A DNA stretch of 64,000 nucleotides from an uncultured Collinsella sp. (GTDB lineage: Bacteria; Actinomycetota; Coriobacteriia; Coriobacteriales; Coriobacteriaceae), in contig USQQ01000004.1 in the NCBI GenBank assembly GCA_900556875.1, positions 1-64,000 on the forward strand, in the 5' to 3' direction. Numbering within the stretch: the first letter of the stretch is position 1; every line of letters starts with the position of its first letter. Position numbers and translations under genes: made by a program. Under the pieces are notes generated by a model. The model searched no databases. It was not told where the DNA came from and was given only the letters and a program-made list of their open reading frames with translations. This document shows positions 6,749 through 15,375 of the stretch, in pieces.

Positions 6749-8176
6749 GTTAGAGGGTGCGCCCATTAGCTGCGATTCCAGGGTATTTAGCTCATTTGGA
6801 CTCAAATCGTCGTACTGGACAAGGATTCGAGTCGGGTTTGAAGATCCATGTGCGCCATCGGGACACCAAAAACAGTCATTGATATCGATGTAAGGGATGC
6901 TCGAGCGCGCGAGGGCGCGTGTAAAAGAGTTTCCGCCCGTATCGCACTCCGCAACTACGACGCAGTAGAGGCCGGCATCCGCGTGCTCAACCAAAAACTC
7001 CCCCGCCGGAAATGCCTTCCGTACAAGCGTCGCCAGGCCATCACGCGCCTCGCGAGCACGAACGCGTACGCGGTTCACATGTCGCTCGTAATCGCCCGAT
7101 TCCAGCAAACGAGCCAAAGCGACCTGGTCAACAGAACTCACCGACGAGGCGTAAAAGCCAAGGTTGCGCCTAAACCGTTCCATCAGCTCATCGGGCAGGA
7201 CCATATACGCCAAACGCAGGGCCGACGACAGACTTTTTGAAAACGTGTTGGTGTAGATGACCGATTGGGCGGCATCAATCGACGCGAGCGCGGGAATCGG
7301 CTTACCGGCAAGGCGAAACTCGCAATCAAAGTCATCTTCGATGAGATACCGGTCCGGCTGCTCGGCGGCCCAGCCCAGCAGGGCATAGCGACGCGCAATG
7401 CTCGTCACAAGGCCGGTCGGATACTGATGGGACGGCATCAGGTGAAGGACATCCGCCCCGGTTTTCTGCAGAGCGCTCAAGTCCACGCCCTCACCGTCCA
7501 ACGGGATATGCCGCACTTCGCAACCCATGGCCTGATAGATGCGCGTCAAACGCAAATACCCCGGATCCTCAACGGCATACACCTTGTCCGCGCCAAGCAG
7601 CTGAACCAACATGGTATCGAGCAACTGGGCGCCCGCACCGATAACGATGTTGTTGGGGTCGACATTCATACCCCTTGTCCCGCGCAGATGGTGAGCAATT
7701 GCGCGTCGTAGCCGAACGGTGCCCTGCGCCGGCGCGGGCGAAAAGATTTCACGTTCGTCTTCGGACGTCAGTGTCGCCCGTAGCGCGCTTTGCCAAAGCC
7801 GCGCCGCCTCCAAAGCGGAAGGAGAAAGAGCCTCGAACTGCTCGGTCTGTCCGTCGGAATCATGCGCGCTGGGGCCAACAGAGACAGCATCTCGGTCGAT
7901 ATCCCCCGCGGCCAAAGACAAAACCGGTGCATCGGGAAGCTCGCACGCGTAGTAACCACGCCGCGGCTTTGAGCAAATATAACCCTCGGCAAGCAACTGG
8001 CTATATGCATTCTCGATGGTAATGACACTGATTCCCAGATGACTGGCAAAGGCACGCTTAGACGGAAGATGCTCCCCCGCCGCAATACGTCCAGCTACGA
8101 TATCATCTCGAATTTGCTGGTAAACATACTCATAGAGCGATGCTTCGCCGCGGTATTCCAAATTATAGTCAAGCAT
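6737..8176 (-). CDS. pdxR: PdxR, MocR-family regulator of vitamin B6 synthesis
   Basis: The 479-aa protein joins an N-terminal GntR-type winged helix (about residues 10-75, with PSKRAFASHLGIS) to a fold-type I aminotransferase domain. The PLP-binding lysine is expected in TNTFSKSLSSALR, and IEDDFDCEFR is also typical of MocR regulators. It is divergent from pdxST, the usual place of PdxR, which senses pyridoxal phosphate and activates that operon. AGGTGA precedes the ATG at 8176; the longer frame to 8209 lacks a ribosome-binding site. Its final residues and stop come from repeat copy B. Confidence 0.88.
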   Translation of the reverse strand: MLDYNLEYRGEASLYEYVYQQIRDDIVAGRIAAGEHLPSKRAFASHLGISVITIENAYSQLLAEGYICSKPRRGYYACELPDAPVLSLAAGDIDRDAVSVGPSAHDSDGQTEQFEALSPSALEAARLWQSALRATLTSEDEREIFSPAPAQGTVRLRRAIAHHLRGTRGMNVDPNNIVIGAGAQLLDTMLVQLLGADKVYAVEDPGYLRLTRIYQAMGCEVRHIPLDGEGVDLSALQKTGADVLHLMPSHQYPTGLVTSIARRYALLGWAAEQPDRYLIEDDFDCEFRLAGKPIPALASIDAAQSVIYTNTFSKSLSSALRLAYMVLPDELMERFRRNLGFYASSVSSVDQVALARLLESGDYERHVNRVRVRAREARDGLATLVRKAFPAGEFLVEHADAGLYCVVVAECDTGGNSFTRALARSSIPYIDINDCFWCPDGAHGSSNPTRILVQYDDLSPNELNTLESQLMGAPSNLSE

Positions 8177-8321
8177 GAGTTTGTCACCTGACCTTATCGA
8201 GTCATTCAATCTGGCATTAGTCTGACCTTGCTATTATCTCGAAAACTGAGTATTTCGCCATGCCCAGCTCCCCGATAGGATGTTCCGTCAAGCAATGCAC
8301 ATGCCAACCAAGGGAGCAACC

Positions 8322-9212
8322 ATGGCAGAACAGACCAGCAAGGCCGATCGCGTTAAACTCAACCGCGAGCTCGCGCAGATGCTCAAGGGCGGCGTCATCA
8401 TGGACGTCACCACGCCCGAGCAGGCACGCATCGCCGAAGAGGCGGGCGCCTGTGCCGTCATGGCACTCGAGCGCATTCCAGCCGACATCCGCGCCGCCGG
8501 CGGCGTGTCGCGCATGAGTGACCCCAAGATGATCAAGGGCATTCAAGAGGCCGTCTCCATCCCCGTCATGGCCAAGTGCCGCATCGGTCACATCGTCGAG
8601 GCGCAGGTCCTTCAAGCCATCGAGATCGACTACATCGATGAGTCCGAGGTTCTCTCCCCCGCCGACGATGTCTACCACATCGACAAGACCCAGTTTGACG
8701 TCCCGTTTGTCTGCGGTGCCCGTGACCTGGGCGAGGCGCTGCGCCGCGTCGCCGAGGGCGCCACGATGATCCGCACCAAGGGCGAGCCGGGCACGGGCGA
8801 CGTGGTCCAGGCCGTGCGCCACATGCGCAAGATCCAAAAGCAGATCCGCGACGTTGTTGCCCTGCGTGACGACGAGCTCTTTGAGGCAGCCAAGCAACTG
8901 AAGGTGCCGGTCGAGCTGGTCCGCGAGGTCCATGCCACGGGCAAGCTCCCCGTCGTGAACTTTGCCGCCGGCGGCGTAGCGACCCCCGCCGACGCCGCGC
9001 TGATGATGCAGCTGGGCGCCGAAGGCGTCTTTGTCGGCTCGGGCATCTTTAAGAGCGGCGACCCTGCCAAGCGCGCAGCCGCCATTGTCAAGGCCGTGGC
9101 AAACTTCACCGACGCCAAACTCATCGCCGAGCTTTCGGAGGACCTGGGCGAGGCCATGGTCGGCATCAACGCCGACGAGATCGAGATCATCATGGAGGAG
9201 CGCGGGCGCTAG
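8322..9212 (+). CDS. pdxS: Pyridoxal 5'-phosphate synthase subunit PdxS
   Basis: The 296-aa beta/alpha-barrel subunit builds pyridoxal phosphate from ribose 5-phosphate, glyceraldehyde 3-phosphate and ammonia delivered by PdxT. Conserved parts include [11 protein letters not shown] (catalytic Asp), [10 protein letters not shown] (Schiff-base lysine) and [12 protein letters not shown] (second lysine, phosphate loop). AGGGAG precedes the ATG at 8322, which gives the normal N-terminus; in-frame upstream starts add a short unconserved tail. The gap of 145 bases to pdxR should hold the PdxR site. Confidence 0.97.
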   Translation: MAEQTSKADRVKLNRELAQMLKGGVIMDVTTPEQARIAEEAGACAVMALERIPADIRAAGGVSRMSDPKMIKGIQEAVSIPVMAKCRIGHIVEAQVLQAIEIDYIDESEVLSPADDVYHIDKTQFDVPFVCGARDLGEALRRVAEGATMIRTKGEPGTGDVVQAVRHMRKIQKQIRDVVALRDDELFEAAKQLKVPVELVREVHATGKLPVVNFAAGGVATPADAALMMQLGAEGVFVGSGIFKSGDPAKRAAAIVKAVANFTDAKLIAELSEDLGEAMVGINADEIEIIMEERGR

Positions 9213-9232
9213 TCCAACAGAAAGGATCGCAC

Positions 9233-9820
9233 ATGAGCGATTACGCAGACCAGACGGTCGCCGTGCTGGCGGTCCAAGGTGCTTTTGCCGAGCACGAGGC
9301 AAGGCTGTCCGAGCTGGGCGCACGTTGTATTGAGCTGAGGCAGGCGGCTGATTTGCAGCAGGACTTTGACCGTCTAGTACTTCCCGGCGGCGAGTCTACC
9401 GTTCAAGGGAAGCTGCTTGACGAGTTGGGTATGCTCGAGGAGCTTCGTGCCCGTATCGCCAAAGGCCTGCCCGTCCTGGGCACCTGCGCCGGCCTGATTC
9501 TGCTGGCTCACGACCTTGCCGCCCATGACGATAAGGGCACGCCGCGTTTGGCAACCATGGATGTACTTGTCGAGCGCAATGCCTACGGCAGGCAGCTCGG
9601 CAGCTTTCGAACCAAGGGGCAGGTAGCCGGCATCGACGGTGAAGTGCCGCTGACGTTTATCCGCGCGCCCCGCATCATCGAGGTCCACGGCGACGCCAAG
9701 ACCCTAGCCGAAGTCGATGGTCGCATCGTCGCTGCCCGCCAAGACAACCAGCTCGGCGTAACCTTCCACCCCGAGCTCGACGACGATGCCCGTCTCCACG
9801 AACTGTTCCTACAAATGTAG
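9233..9820 (+). CDS. pdxT: Pyridoxal 5'-phosphate synthase glutaminase subunit PdxT
   Basis: The 195-aa class I glutamine amidotransferase releases ammonia from glutamine and channels it to PdxS. GGESTVQGKL, the nucleophile Cys in LGTCAGL and the His-x-Glu of FHPELDDD form the catalytic set. It begins 20 bases after pdxS with AAAGGA upstream, so the two are translated from one message. Confidence 0.96.
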   Translation: MSDYADQTVAVLAVQGAFAEHEARLSELGARCIELRQAADLQQDFDRLVLPGGESTVQGKLLDELGMLEELRARIAKGLPVLGTCAGLILLAHDLAAHDDKGTPRLATMDVLVERNAYGRQLGSFRTKGQVAGIDGEVPLTFIRAPRIIEVHGDAKTLAEVDGRIVAARQDNQLGVTFHPELDDDARLHELFLQM

Positions 9821-9862
9821 GCGGAATCGAAACGAGCGCGGATTTTCGGACACTTAATAGAC

Positions 9863-9926
9863 GAGAGTGGATAATCTCCCACTTTGAGCTCGAATACAGG
9901 CCCAAACCGGGAAATTATCCACTCTC
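9863..9926. repeat. Inverted repeat with GAGAGTGGATAAT arms
   Basis: Arms at 9863-9875 and 9914-9926 are perfect for 13 bases and extend with mismatches to about 19. The 38-base loop is not a typical terminator. It starts the gene-free stretch 9821-10188, which holds only repeats. Confidence 0.6.
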
Positions 9927-9936
9927 ACGTTATGCA

Positions 9937-9988
9937 GTCGTTGGGGACGTCCTTAAACGACTAGCCAGACAAGAACATCCCCAATGAC
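9937..9988. repeat. GGGGAC-core palindrome, family C copy 1
   Basis: Arms GTCGTTGGGGACGTCCTT and AAGAACATCCCCAATGAC flank a loop containing GACTAG. A second copy lies at 62009-62060. A further half copy, TGTCCCCAATGAGTAC, follows at about 10003-10018. Confidence 0.75.
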
Positions 9989-10043
9989 TACTCATTTAAG
10001 TCTGTCCCCAATGAGTACCCCGATGTTTTGGCAACGACAGCGA

Positions 10044-10143
10044 GCGCCCACCAGAGCGAACAAATTGGCATGAAAAGAGGACGGCATAGACCTTCTGGTC
10101 ATGCCGTCCTCTTTGAATGACAAGTTGTCGCTCTGGTGGGCGC
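10044..10143. repeat. Large nested palindrome
   Basis: Outer arms GCGCCCACCAGAGCGA / TCGCTCTGGTGGGCGC (10044-10059, 10128-10143) enclose inner arms AAAGAGGACGGCAT / ATGCCGTCCTCTTT (10074-10087, 10101-10114). The 100-base element would form one long two-part stem in RNA or DNA. It lies between convergent pdxT and the RGG gene and could end transcription both ways. Confidence 0.7.
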
Positions 10144-10156
10144 GCAGCGTCGAGCT

Positions 10157-10184
10157 GTTACGCCGTTCGGTAGAACGGCGTAAC
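10157..10184 (-). terminator. Hairpin just after the RGG-protein gene
   Basis: Perfect 12-base arms GTTACGCCGTTC and GAACGGCGTAAC with a 4-base loop, four bases beyond the stop codon. It has no U-run, so it may be an RNA-stabilising end or an atypical terminator. Confidence 0.6.
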
Positions 10185-10188
10185 TAAC

Positions 10189-11100
10189 CTAGAAGCGGTT
10201 GCCGCGGAAGCCGCCGCCGTTGCGGCCGCCACGATCGCCACCGCGACCGCCACGGTCGTTACCACGGTTGCCGCCGAAGCCGCCACGGTTGCCACCGCGA
10301 TCGCCATAGCCACCACGGTTGCCGCCAAAGCCGCCGCGACCGCCGCGGTCGCCGCCACGGTCACCAAAGCCGCCACGGCCACCGCGATCGCCACCGCGAC
10401 CGCCACGGTCGCCGCCACGGCCACCGCGATCGCCAAAGCCGCCGCGGCCGCCACGGTCGCCACCACGGCCACCGCGATCGTCACGGCCGCCGCGAGGACC
10501 GCGGTCCTCGTCCAGGCCCATGGCGACGAGCGGAGCGATAACCTTATCGAGAGCGGCCATCAGCTCGGTGGCCTCCTCGTAAGAAAGCTCGGGCAGGAGC
10601 TTCTCCTTCTTGTTGGCAAGCTCGACCAGGCCCTCGGCGGCATCCTCGGCAGCGAAGACGACGATCTTGCGCATATCGCCCTCGGCGTCGTCGATGCGGC
10701 CGACCAGATCGGCAGCCTCGGCCTCGGCCATCAGGCCATCGAGCTCACGAAGGCGCATGCCCAGCAGGTCGGACATTTCCTTCTGCTCCATCTTGGGCTT
10801 GAGGTCAAGCAGCTTGATGGCGCGCTCGATGTTCGCCATGCGCTCGGCCTTGGCCTCCTCCTCCTTGGAAATAGCAAAGCGACGGCTACGCAGCAGGCGA
10901 GCGGCCTTCTGCATCTTGTCCATCAGCTCTTCGTCATCGTAATCAGCGGCGGCCTCGACAACCTCGGCCTCCTCCTCGGCGGAAACCTCATAAGCAGCCT
11001 CAACCTCAGCAGCTTCGGTCTCCACGGTCTCGACTGCCTCAACCTCGGCAGCCATGGTCTCGTTCTCGGTCTCGTTCATGATCTCTTCGTTCTCGGACAT
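10189..11100 (-). CDS. Winged-helix (MarR-like) protein with long RGG-repeat tail
   Basis: The 303-aa protein has three parts. Residues 1-60 are Glu/Ala-rich and acidic. Residues about 60-200 are helical with a winged-helix pattern: LLDLKPKMEQKEMSDLLGM as helix-turn-helix, LDGLMAEAEAADLVGR, then the wing GDMRKIVVF. The last about 100 residues are R-G-G, GDRGG and GFG repeats. RGG tails bind RNA and promote condensation in helicases and hnRNPs; joined to a MarR-like fold this is unusual. The GC-rich tail is a tandem microsatellite, so its length may vary between strains. RNA- or DNA-binding is inferred only. Confidence 0.7.
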   Translation of the reverse strand: MSENEEIMNETENETMAAEVEAVETVETEAAEVEAAYEVSAEEEAEVVEAAADYDDEELMDKMQKAARLLRSRRFAISKEEEAKAERMANIERAIKLLDLKPKMEQKEMSDLLGMRLRELDGLMAEAEAADLVGRIDDAEGDMRKIVVFAAEDAAEGLVELANKKEKLLPELSYEEATELMAALDKVIAPLVAMGLDEDRGPRGGRDDRGGRGGDRGGRGGFGDRGGRGGDRGGRGGDRGGRGGFGDRGGDRGGRGGFGGNRGGYGDRGGNRGGFGGNRGNDRGGRGGDRGGRNGGGFRGNRF

Positions 11101-11257
11101 GAGACTCCTTCTTGGCCCTCTCGGGCATCATCGCCCCATTCGCGGGGCCCGTCGCGCACTCTTTGCGCTTTAAACATTCATGCCTCTCGGCAAAACGTCC
11201 ATTAGTTTATGGTGTCGCCATCCAATCTAGCTGCAGAATCTATGTGCACACATTAAT

Positions 11258-11269
11258 GCGACATGTCGC
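11258..11269. promoter_or_regulatory. Perfect 12-bp palindrome upstream of the deformylase-like gene
   Basis: GCGACATGTCGC lies one base upstream of TATCAT (11271-11276), a possible -10 box for the gene starting at 11315, so it could be an operator. Confidence 0.3.
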
Positions 11270-11314
11270 GGTATCATGACCTGAACCAAACGTGTCCACC
11301 TTAAGGAGCCCGCC

Positions 11315-11725
11315 ATGATTAAGCCCATCATGAAATCCGAGTTCTTTTTGCGCCTGCCTTCCGAAGACGCGGGCCCCGACGACGCCGTGACCGGGCAGGA
11401 CCTCCTGGATACGCTCCATGAGCATGAGCACGAGTGCGTTGGCCTCGCCGCCAACATGATCGGCGTGCGCAAGCGCATCATCTGCGTAAAGGACGGCAGC
11501 AAGTCGCTGCTTATGTACAACCCGCAGATTCTTGAGCAGGTCAATGCCTACCAGACGAGCGAAGGATGCCTCTCGTTGATCGGTGAGCGCCCCTGTACCC
11601 GCTACCGCCGCATTAAGGTGGAGTATTTGGACGAGAACTTCGTCCACCGCATCAAAAACTTCTCGGGCTACACCGCCGAGATTATCCAGCACGAAATCGA
11701 CCATTGTCGCGGAATCGTTATATAG
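11315..11725 (+). CDS. Peptide deformylase-family protein (HEIDH retained)
   Basis: The 136-aa protein has the three deformylase motifs in order: GLAANMIG (43-50), EGCLS (83-87) and HEIDH (126-130), so Cys85, His126 and His130 can hold the metal and Glu127 can act as base. Motif 1 is unusual: the Gln of GxGLAAPQ, which shapes the oxyanion hole, is replaced (AANM). At 136 aa it is shorter than the 150-190 aa of housekeeping enzymes. It may be a secondary deformylase acting on special substrates. TAAGGAG precedes the ATG. A paralogue with a different defect lies at 16570. Confidence 0.8.
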   Translation: MIKPIMKSEFFLRLPSEDAGPDDAVTGQDLLDTLHEHEHECVGLAANMIGVRKRIICVKDGSKSLLMYNPQILEQVNAYQTSEGCLSLIGERPCTRYRRIKVEYLDENFVHRIKNFSGYTAEIIQHEIDHCRGIVI

Positions 11726-11740
11726 TTCCGCCGATTCAAG

Positions 11741-11777
11741 AAAGCTCCCTGCAGCAAAACAACTGCAGGGAGCTTTT
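11741..11777. terminator. Bidirectional terminator between convergent genes
   Basis: AAAGCTCCCTGCAG (11741-11754) pairs with CTGCAGGGAGCTTT (11763-11776), with T on one side and A on the other. It serves the deformylase-like gene and the aminotransferase gene ending at 11801. Confidence 0.85.
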
Positions 11778-11800
11778 CATAGTGCGGAGCTTCTATCCCA

Positions 11801-13321
11801 CTAGCTCTGGCGGTAATGATCGAAGAAGTCGGCGAGGTCTTCGAGGGACTCCTTGAGCACTTCCATGCGCGGCAGGTACACGATGCGGAAGTGGTCGGGC
11901 TCGGCCCAGTTAAAGCCGCCGCCGCGGGTGATCAGGATCTTCTTCTCGTGTAGCAGGTCAAGGGCAAACTGCTCGTCATCGGTGATGTTGAATTTCTTGA
12001 CATCCATCTTGGGGAAGATATAGAACGCCGCGCGGGGCTTGACCACCGAGATGCCATCGATCTTGCTGAGTGCCTCGTACACAAAGTTGCGCTGCTCATA
12101 CACACGACCGCCAGGACGGATGTAGTCGTTGACCGACTGGTGTCCGCCGAGCGCCGTCTGGACGATTGACTGAGCCGGCACGTTGGAGCACAGGCGCATG
12201 TTCGAGAGCATGTTGATGCCCATAATAAAGTCGCTCATGCAGCGCTGGTTGCCCGAAAGCACCATCCAGCCAATACGATAGCCCGCAATCATGTGCGACT
12301 TGGAAAGGCCGCTAAAGGTGACGCAGGGCAGGTCGGGAGCGAGCGAGGCAATCGAGACGTGCTCGTAGCCGTCCATGCACAGGCGGTCGTAGATCTCATC
12401 AGCAAAGATCATCAGCTGATGCCTGCGTGCAACCTCGACGATACCCTCGAGCACCTCGCGCGGATAGACGGAACCCGTGGGGTTGTTGGGGTTGATGATG
12501 ACGAGGGCTTTGGTCGCGCTCGTGATCTTGGACTCCATATCGGCCAGGTCGGGATACCAATCGGCCTGCTCGTCGCACAGATAGTGCACGGGATGTCCAC
12601 CGGCAAGGGTTGCGCACGCCGTCCACAGCGGATAATCGGGGCTGGGAATCAGAATCTCGTCACCGTTATCGAGCAGCGCGTTCATCGAAAGCTGGATGAG
12701 CTCGGACACGCCGTTGCCCGTGTAGATGTGCTCCATCTGAACATTGGGCAGGCCCTTGATCTGCGAGTACTGCATGATCGCCTTGCGCGCGGAGAACAGG
12801 CCGCGCGAGTTGGAATAGCCTTCGCAGTCGGGCAGCTGCTGGCGCATGTCCTTAATGACCTCATCGGGCGTGCGGAAACCAAAGGGCGCCGGATTACCGA
12901 TATTGAGCTTGAGGATGCGCTCGCCCTCGTCCTCCATACGGGCAGCCTCGTCGACGACGGGACCGCGCACGTCATACAGGACGTTATCGAGCTTGGTGGA
13001 TTTAGAAAAAGTACGCATGGTGGTGCTCCTTGGAATTTGAGCTGAAGGATTAGGTTCGGATTTGGCAACGTTATGGGACGAGGACGTCTCGCCTTGATCG
13101 GCGTCACCGGCGAGCAGCCAGGTAACATCGACCTCCAAAATACGGGCGAGCAGCTCTGCCACATCGCGCCGCGGAATCGTCTTGCCGCTCACATATTGGC
13201 TCATCTGACTCTTGCCGAGTTTTTTGCCGAGCATCTCCGATGCGCGGATCACGTCCGACTGGCGAACATCGCGAACGGACATAGTCTGTCGAAGGCGATC
13301 GCTAAACGTCTCTTGGGCCAC
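11801..13321 (-). CDS. XRE-type HTH fused to alanine-type aminotransferase
   Basis: About 506 aa. Residues 1-80 are an XRE-like helix-turn-helix (RQSDVIRASEMLGKKLGKSQ, then VSGKTIPRRD). After a linker comes a fold-type I aminotransferase like AlaA: NIGNPAPFGF, NPNNPTGSVYP, FADEIYDRL, and SGLSKSHMIAGYRIGW, whose Lys binds PLP. Similar bifunctional HTH/aminotransferases are annotated in bifidobacteria. It could make alanine from pyruvate and glutamate and regulate its own gene. AAGGAGG lies before GTG at 13321. A perfect palindrome and two half sites upstream are candidate autoregulatory operators. Confidence 0.85.
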   Translation of the reverse strand: MAQETFSDRLRQTMSVRDVRQSDVIRASEMLGKKLGKSQMSQYVSGKTIPRRDVAELLARILEVDVTWLLAGDADQGETSSSHNVAKSEPNPSAQIPRSTTMRTFSKSTKLDNVLYDVRGPVVDEAARMEDEGERILKLNIGNPAPFGFRTPDEVIKDMRQQLPDCEGYSNSRGLFSARKAIMQYSQIKGLPNVQMEHIYTGNGVSELIQLSMNALLDNGDEILIPSPDYPLWTACATLAGGHPVHYLCDEQADWYPDLADMESKITSATKALVIINPNNPTGSVYPREVLEGIVEVARRHQLMIFADEIYDRLCMDGYEHVSIASLAPDLPCVTFSGLSKSHMIAGYRIGWMVLSGNQRCMSDFIMGINMLSNMRLCSNVPAQSIVQTALGGHQSVNDYIRPGGRVYEQRNFVYEALSKIDGISVVKPRAAFYIFPKMDVKKFNITDDEQFALDLLHEKKILITRGGGFNWAEPDHFRIVYLPRMEVLKESLEDLADFFDHYRQS

Positions 13322-13342
13322 TAGAACCTCCTTGCTGGCAAA

Positions 13343-13424
13343 GTTCAATTTATAGAACACGAATTGAACCAAGGTTCAATTTAGCAAGCAGTATAGCGCC
13401 GTACCTCATTCGAAAGTTCAATTT
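13343..13424. promoter_or_regulatory. GTTCAATTT operator cluster upstream of the HTH-aminotransferase
   Basis: AATTGAACC-AA-GGTTCAATT (13362-13381) is a palindrome with nine-base arms. Two same-oriented half sites GTTCAATTT lie at 13343-13351 and 13416-13424. A -10-like TATACT (minus strand, 13390-13395) sits between them, so bound protein would cover the promoter. Confidence 0.55.
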
Positions 13425-13483
13425 CATAAGAAAACGTACCGAACTCCGAGATTTGCCCAAAGCGGACAATGACGTGCACGCGT

Positions 13484-14341
13484 TTAGAGGTATTCAAGGA
13501 ATCGAGCAGCGGCAAGCGAAACGTCGGCCGTTCGATATATGGCGTTAATCTGCCGATGGGGACGTCCCTCGAGCGGACGAATGGCGACATTGAACTGGCA
13601 GCGGCGCAAGATGAGCGCGGGAAGAATGCTCACGCCCAGGCCGTCCTCGACCATAGCCATAATCGCATAATCATCCCAGGTCGACAGCTTAGAGCGCACC
13701 GCCAGGCCCGCGCGGCGGAACAGCGGCGTAATCTCGTCGTCGCTACCGCGTTCCAGCAGAATAAACTGCTCGTTGGCCAAGTCGGCAAGCGAGACGGCCC
13801 CCTCACTAGCAAGCAGAGAGTCTGTCGGCACCACCGCCATCAACTCGTCGCGCACCAAAGATCGCGATGTCATGCCATTTTCTCGGGGCTCATGCGGGAT
13901 AAAGCCCAGATCGCAGCGGCCCTGCGCCACCCATTGTTCAATCTCTGAATAGTCGCCCATCAGCAACTCGTAATCGACGTCTGGATAATCGGCACGAAAA
14001 CGCGCAATCACCGGCGGCAGCACGTGGGTCGCCACGCTCGAAAACGTACCGATGCAGATTTTGCCGCGCATGAGCCCACGCATCTCATCCACCCGCCGCT
14101 GCAAGCGAATGAATTCCTCGCAGAGCGCCTCGACAGCCGGCATGACCTGCCGCCCGTCGGCAGAAAGCGTCACGCCCTCGCGGCTGCGGTCGAGCACCTT
14201 AAAGCCCCAGTCGGCCTCGAGGTCGGCCACCATGCGGCTCACGCCCGATTGCGAATAGCTCAGGCGCTCGGCGGCGCGCGTAAAGCTTCCGGCACGCACC
14301 GTCTCGAGCAGCACTTGCATCTTTTGGATATTGGTCTCCAC
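13484..14341 (-). CDS. LysR-family transcriptional regulator
   Basis: About 285 aa: an N-terminal winged helix (AGSFTRAAERLSYSQSGVSR) and a LysR substrate-binding domain. It is divergent from the EamA transporter at 14460 and probably controls it; the same gene pairing recurs at 51244/52269. The start is uncertain: GTG at 14341 has a G-rich upstream stretch, whereas ATG at 14362 has none. Fifty bases inside this gene (13876-13925) recur almost unchanged downstream of the transporter at 15376. Confidence 0.85.
   Translation of the reverse strand: METNIQKMQVLLETVRAGSFTRAAERLSYSQSGVSRMVADLEADWGFKVLDRSREGVTLSADGRQVMPAVEALCEEFIRLQRRVDEMRGLMRGKICIGTFSSVATHVLPPVIARFRADYPDVDYELLMGDYSEIEQWVAQGRCDLGFIPHEPRENGMTSRSLVRDELMAVVPTDSLLASEGAVSLADLANEQFILLERGSDDEITPLFRRAGLAVRSKLSTWDDYAIMAMVEDGLGVSILPALILRRCQFNVAIRPLEGRPHRQINAIYRTADVSLAAARFLEYL
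13876..13925. repeat. 50-bp segment duplicated at 15376-15425 (copy inside lysR)
   Basis: Starts CATTTTCTCGGGGCT and ends GCAGCGGCCCTGC. Forty-eight of 50 bases match the second copy, in the same orientation and exactly 1500 bases away. Here it is coding sequence of the LysR ligand-binding domain. Confidence 0.85.
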
Positions 14342-14359
14342 GGCACGCCCCCACCCTTG

Positions 14360-14376
14360 CATGAGTTTTTGTCATG
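14360..14376. promoter_or_regulatory. Inverted repeat in the LysR/EamA intergenic region
   Basis: CATGA-N7-TCATG, followed by AT-rich sequence (TTATATTCG) near the divergent promoters; spacing is close to a LysR T-N11-A box. Confidence 0.35.
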
Positions 14377-14459
14377 TTTTCCATGCATTATATTCGCTTT
14401 TCTTCTAAGGCAACCTCACCCATAGTGAACATGTTCGGATATAGAGGGGATGTCAGCGC

Positions 14460-15371
14460 ATGAACAACGGACTGTTTACGTACTTAGCAGCATTGCTATT
14501 GTTTGGCTCCAATGGCATCATCGCCGCTGCCATCGCGCTGCCGAGCTCCGATATCGTGCTTCTGCGCACGTTTTTGGGCGCTCTCACCCTTGCCGCCATC
14601 CTCTTCATAACCAAGCGCCATAACCTGCAGGCTCCGTCTCGCCCCCGCGAGGCCGCAGCGCTCATCGTCTCGGGCGCCGCGCTGGGCACCAGCTGGATTT
14701 TCCTGTTCCGCGCCTATCAGGCGATCGGTGTTGGCATCTCCTCGCTGTTGTATTACTGCGGCCCCATCATCGTTATGGCCCTCTCCCCGCTCATTTTTGG
14801 CGAAAAGCTGACCGGCGGCAAAATCGCCGGGTTTATCGCCGTTGCCTGCGGCGCCTTTCTCATTGCGGCACAAGGTCTAGGCGGCAATATGCCCATTGCG
14901 GGTATCGCTTGCGGCATCGCCTCGGCCTTCTGCTACGCGTTGATGGTCATCGCTAGCAAGGGTGCGCCACACGTCGAAGGCCTCGAGAACTCCGCGCTCC
15001 AGGTGAGCGCCGCCTTTATGACCGCGCTGGTCCTTACGCTCCTCACACAGGGCGCCCCCTCGTTCCTCTCCCCCAGCATTGCCGCCGGCATCGATTGGCG
15101 CGCCGTCGCCATGCTCGGCGTCGTCAACACCGGCATCGGCTGCCTGCTCTACTTTAGTGCTGTCGCCAAGCTGCCCGTGCAGACCGTCGCGGTTGTCGGC
15201 TACCTTGAGCCGCTTTCGGCAGTCGTGTTCTCCGCCGTCCTTTTGGGCGAGACCATGACGCCAATCCGCCTCATGGGCGCCGCGCTCATCATCGGCGGCG
15301 CGGTCTTTTGCGAACTCGCCGGCAAACGCGCAAGCACCAAGGCCGGTATCGCCCAGGCAGCACGCGCTTAA
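14460..15371 (+). CDS. EamA/DMT-superfamily transporter
   Basis: The 303-aa membrane protein shows about ten hydrophobic segments arranged as two EamA repeats, for example LLYYCGPIIVMALSPLIFGE in the first and AVVGYLEPLSAVVFSAVLLG in the second. Members export or import amino acids, nucleosides or other metabolites; the substrate is not predictable. GAGGGG lies upstream of the ATG. It is divergent from the LysR gene and ends just before a 50-bp copy of lysR sequence that forms part of its terminator. Confidence 0.88.
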   Translation: MNNGLFTYLAALLLFGSNGIIAAAIALPSSDIVLLRTFLGALTLAAILFITKRHNLQAPSRPREAAALIVSGAALGTSWIFLFRAYQAIGVGISSLLYYCGPIIVMALSPLIFGEKLTGGKIAGFIAVACGAFLIAAQGLGGNMPIAGIACGIASAFCYALMVIASKGAPHVEGLENSALQVSAAFMTALVLTLLTQGAPSFLSPSIAAGIDWRAVAMLGVVNTGIGCLLYFSAVAKLPVQTVAVVGYLEPLSAVVFSAVLLGETMTPIRLMGAALIIGGAVFCELAGKRASTKAGIAQAARA

Positions 15372-15375
15372 GGGA

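Noticed and set aside
10158..10582. Pro/Ser/Arg- and Ala/Val-rich ORFs opposite the RGG tail
   Set aside because: They are shadow frames of a G-C-rich tandem repeat and have no start signals.
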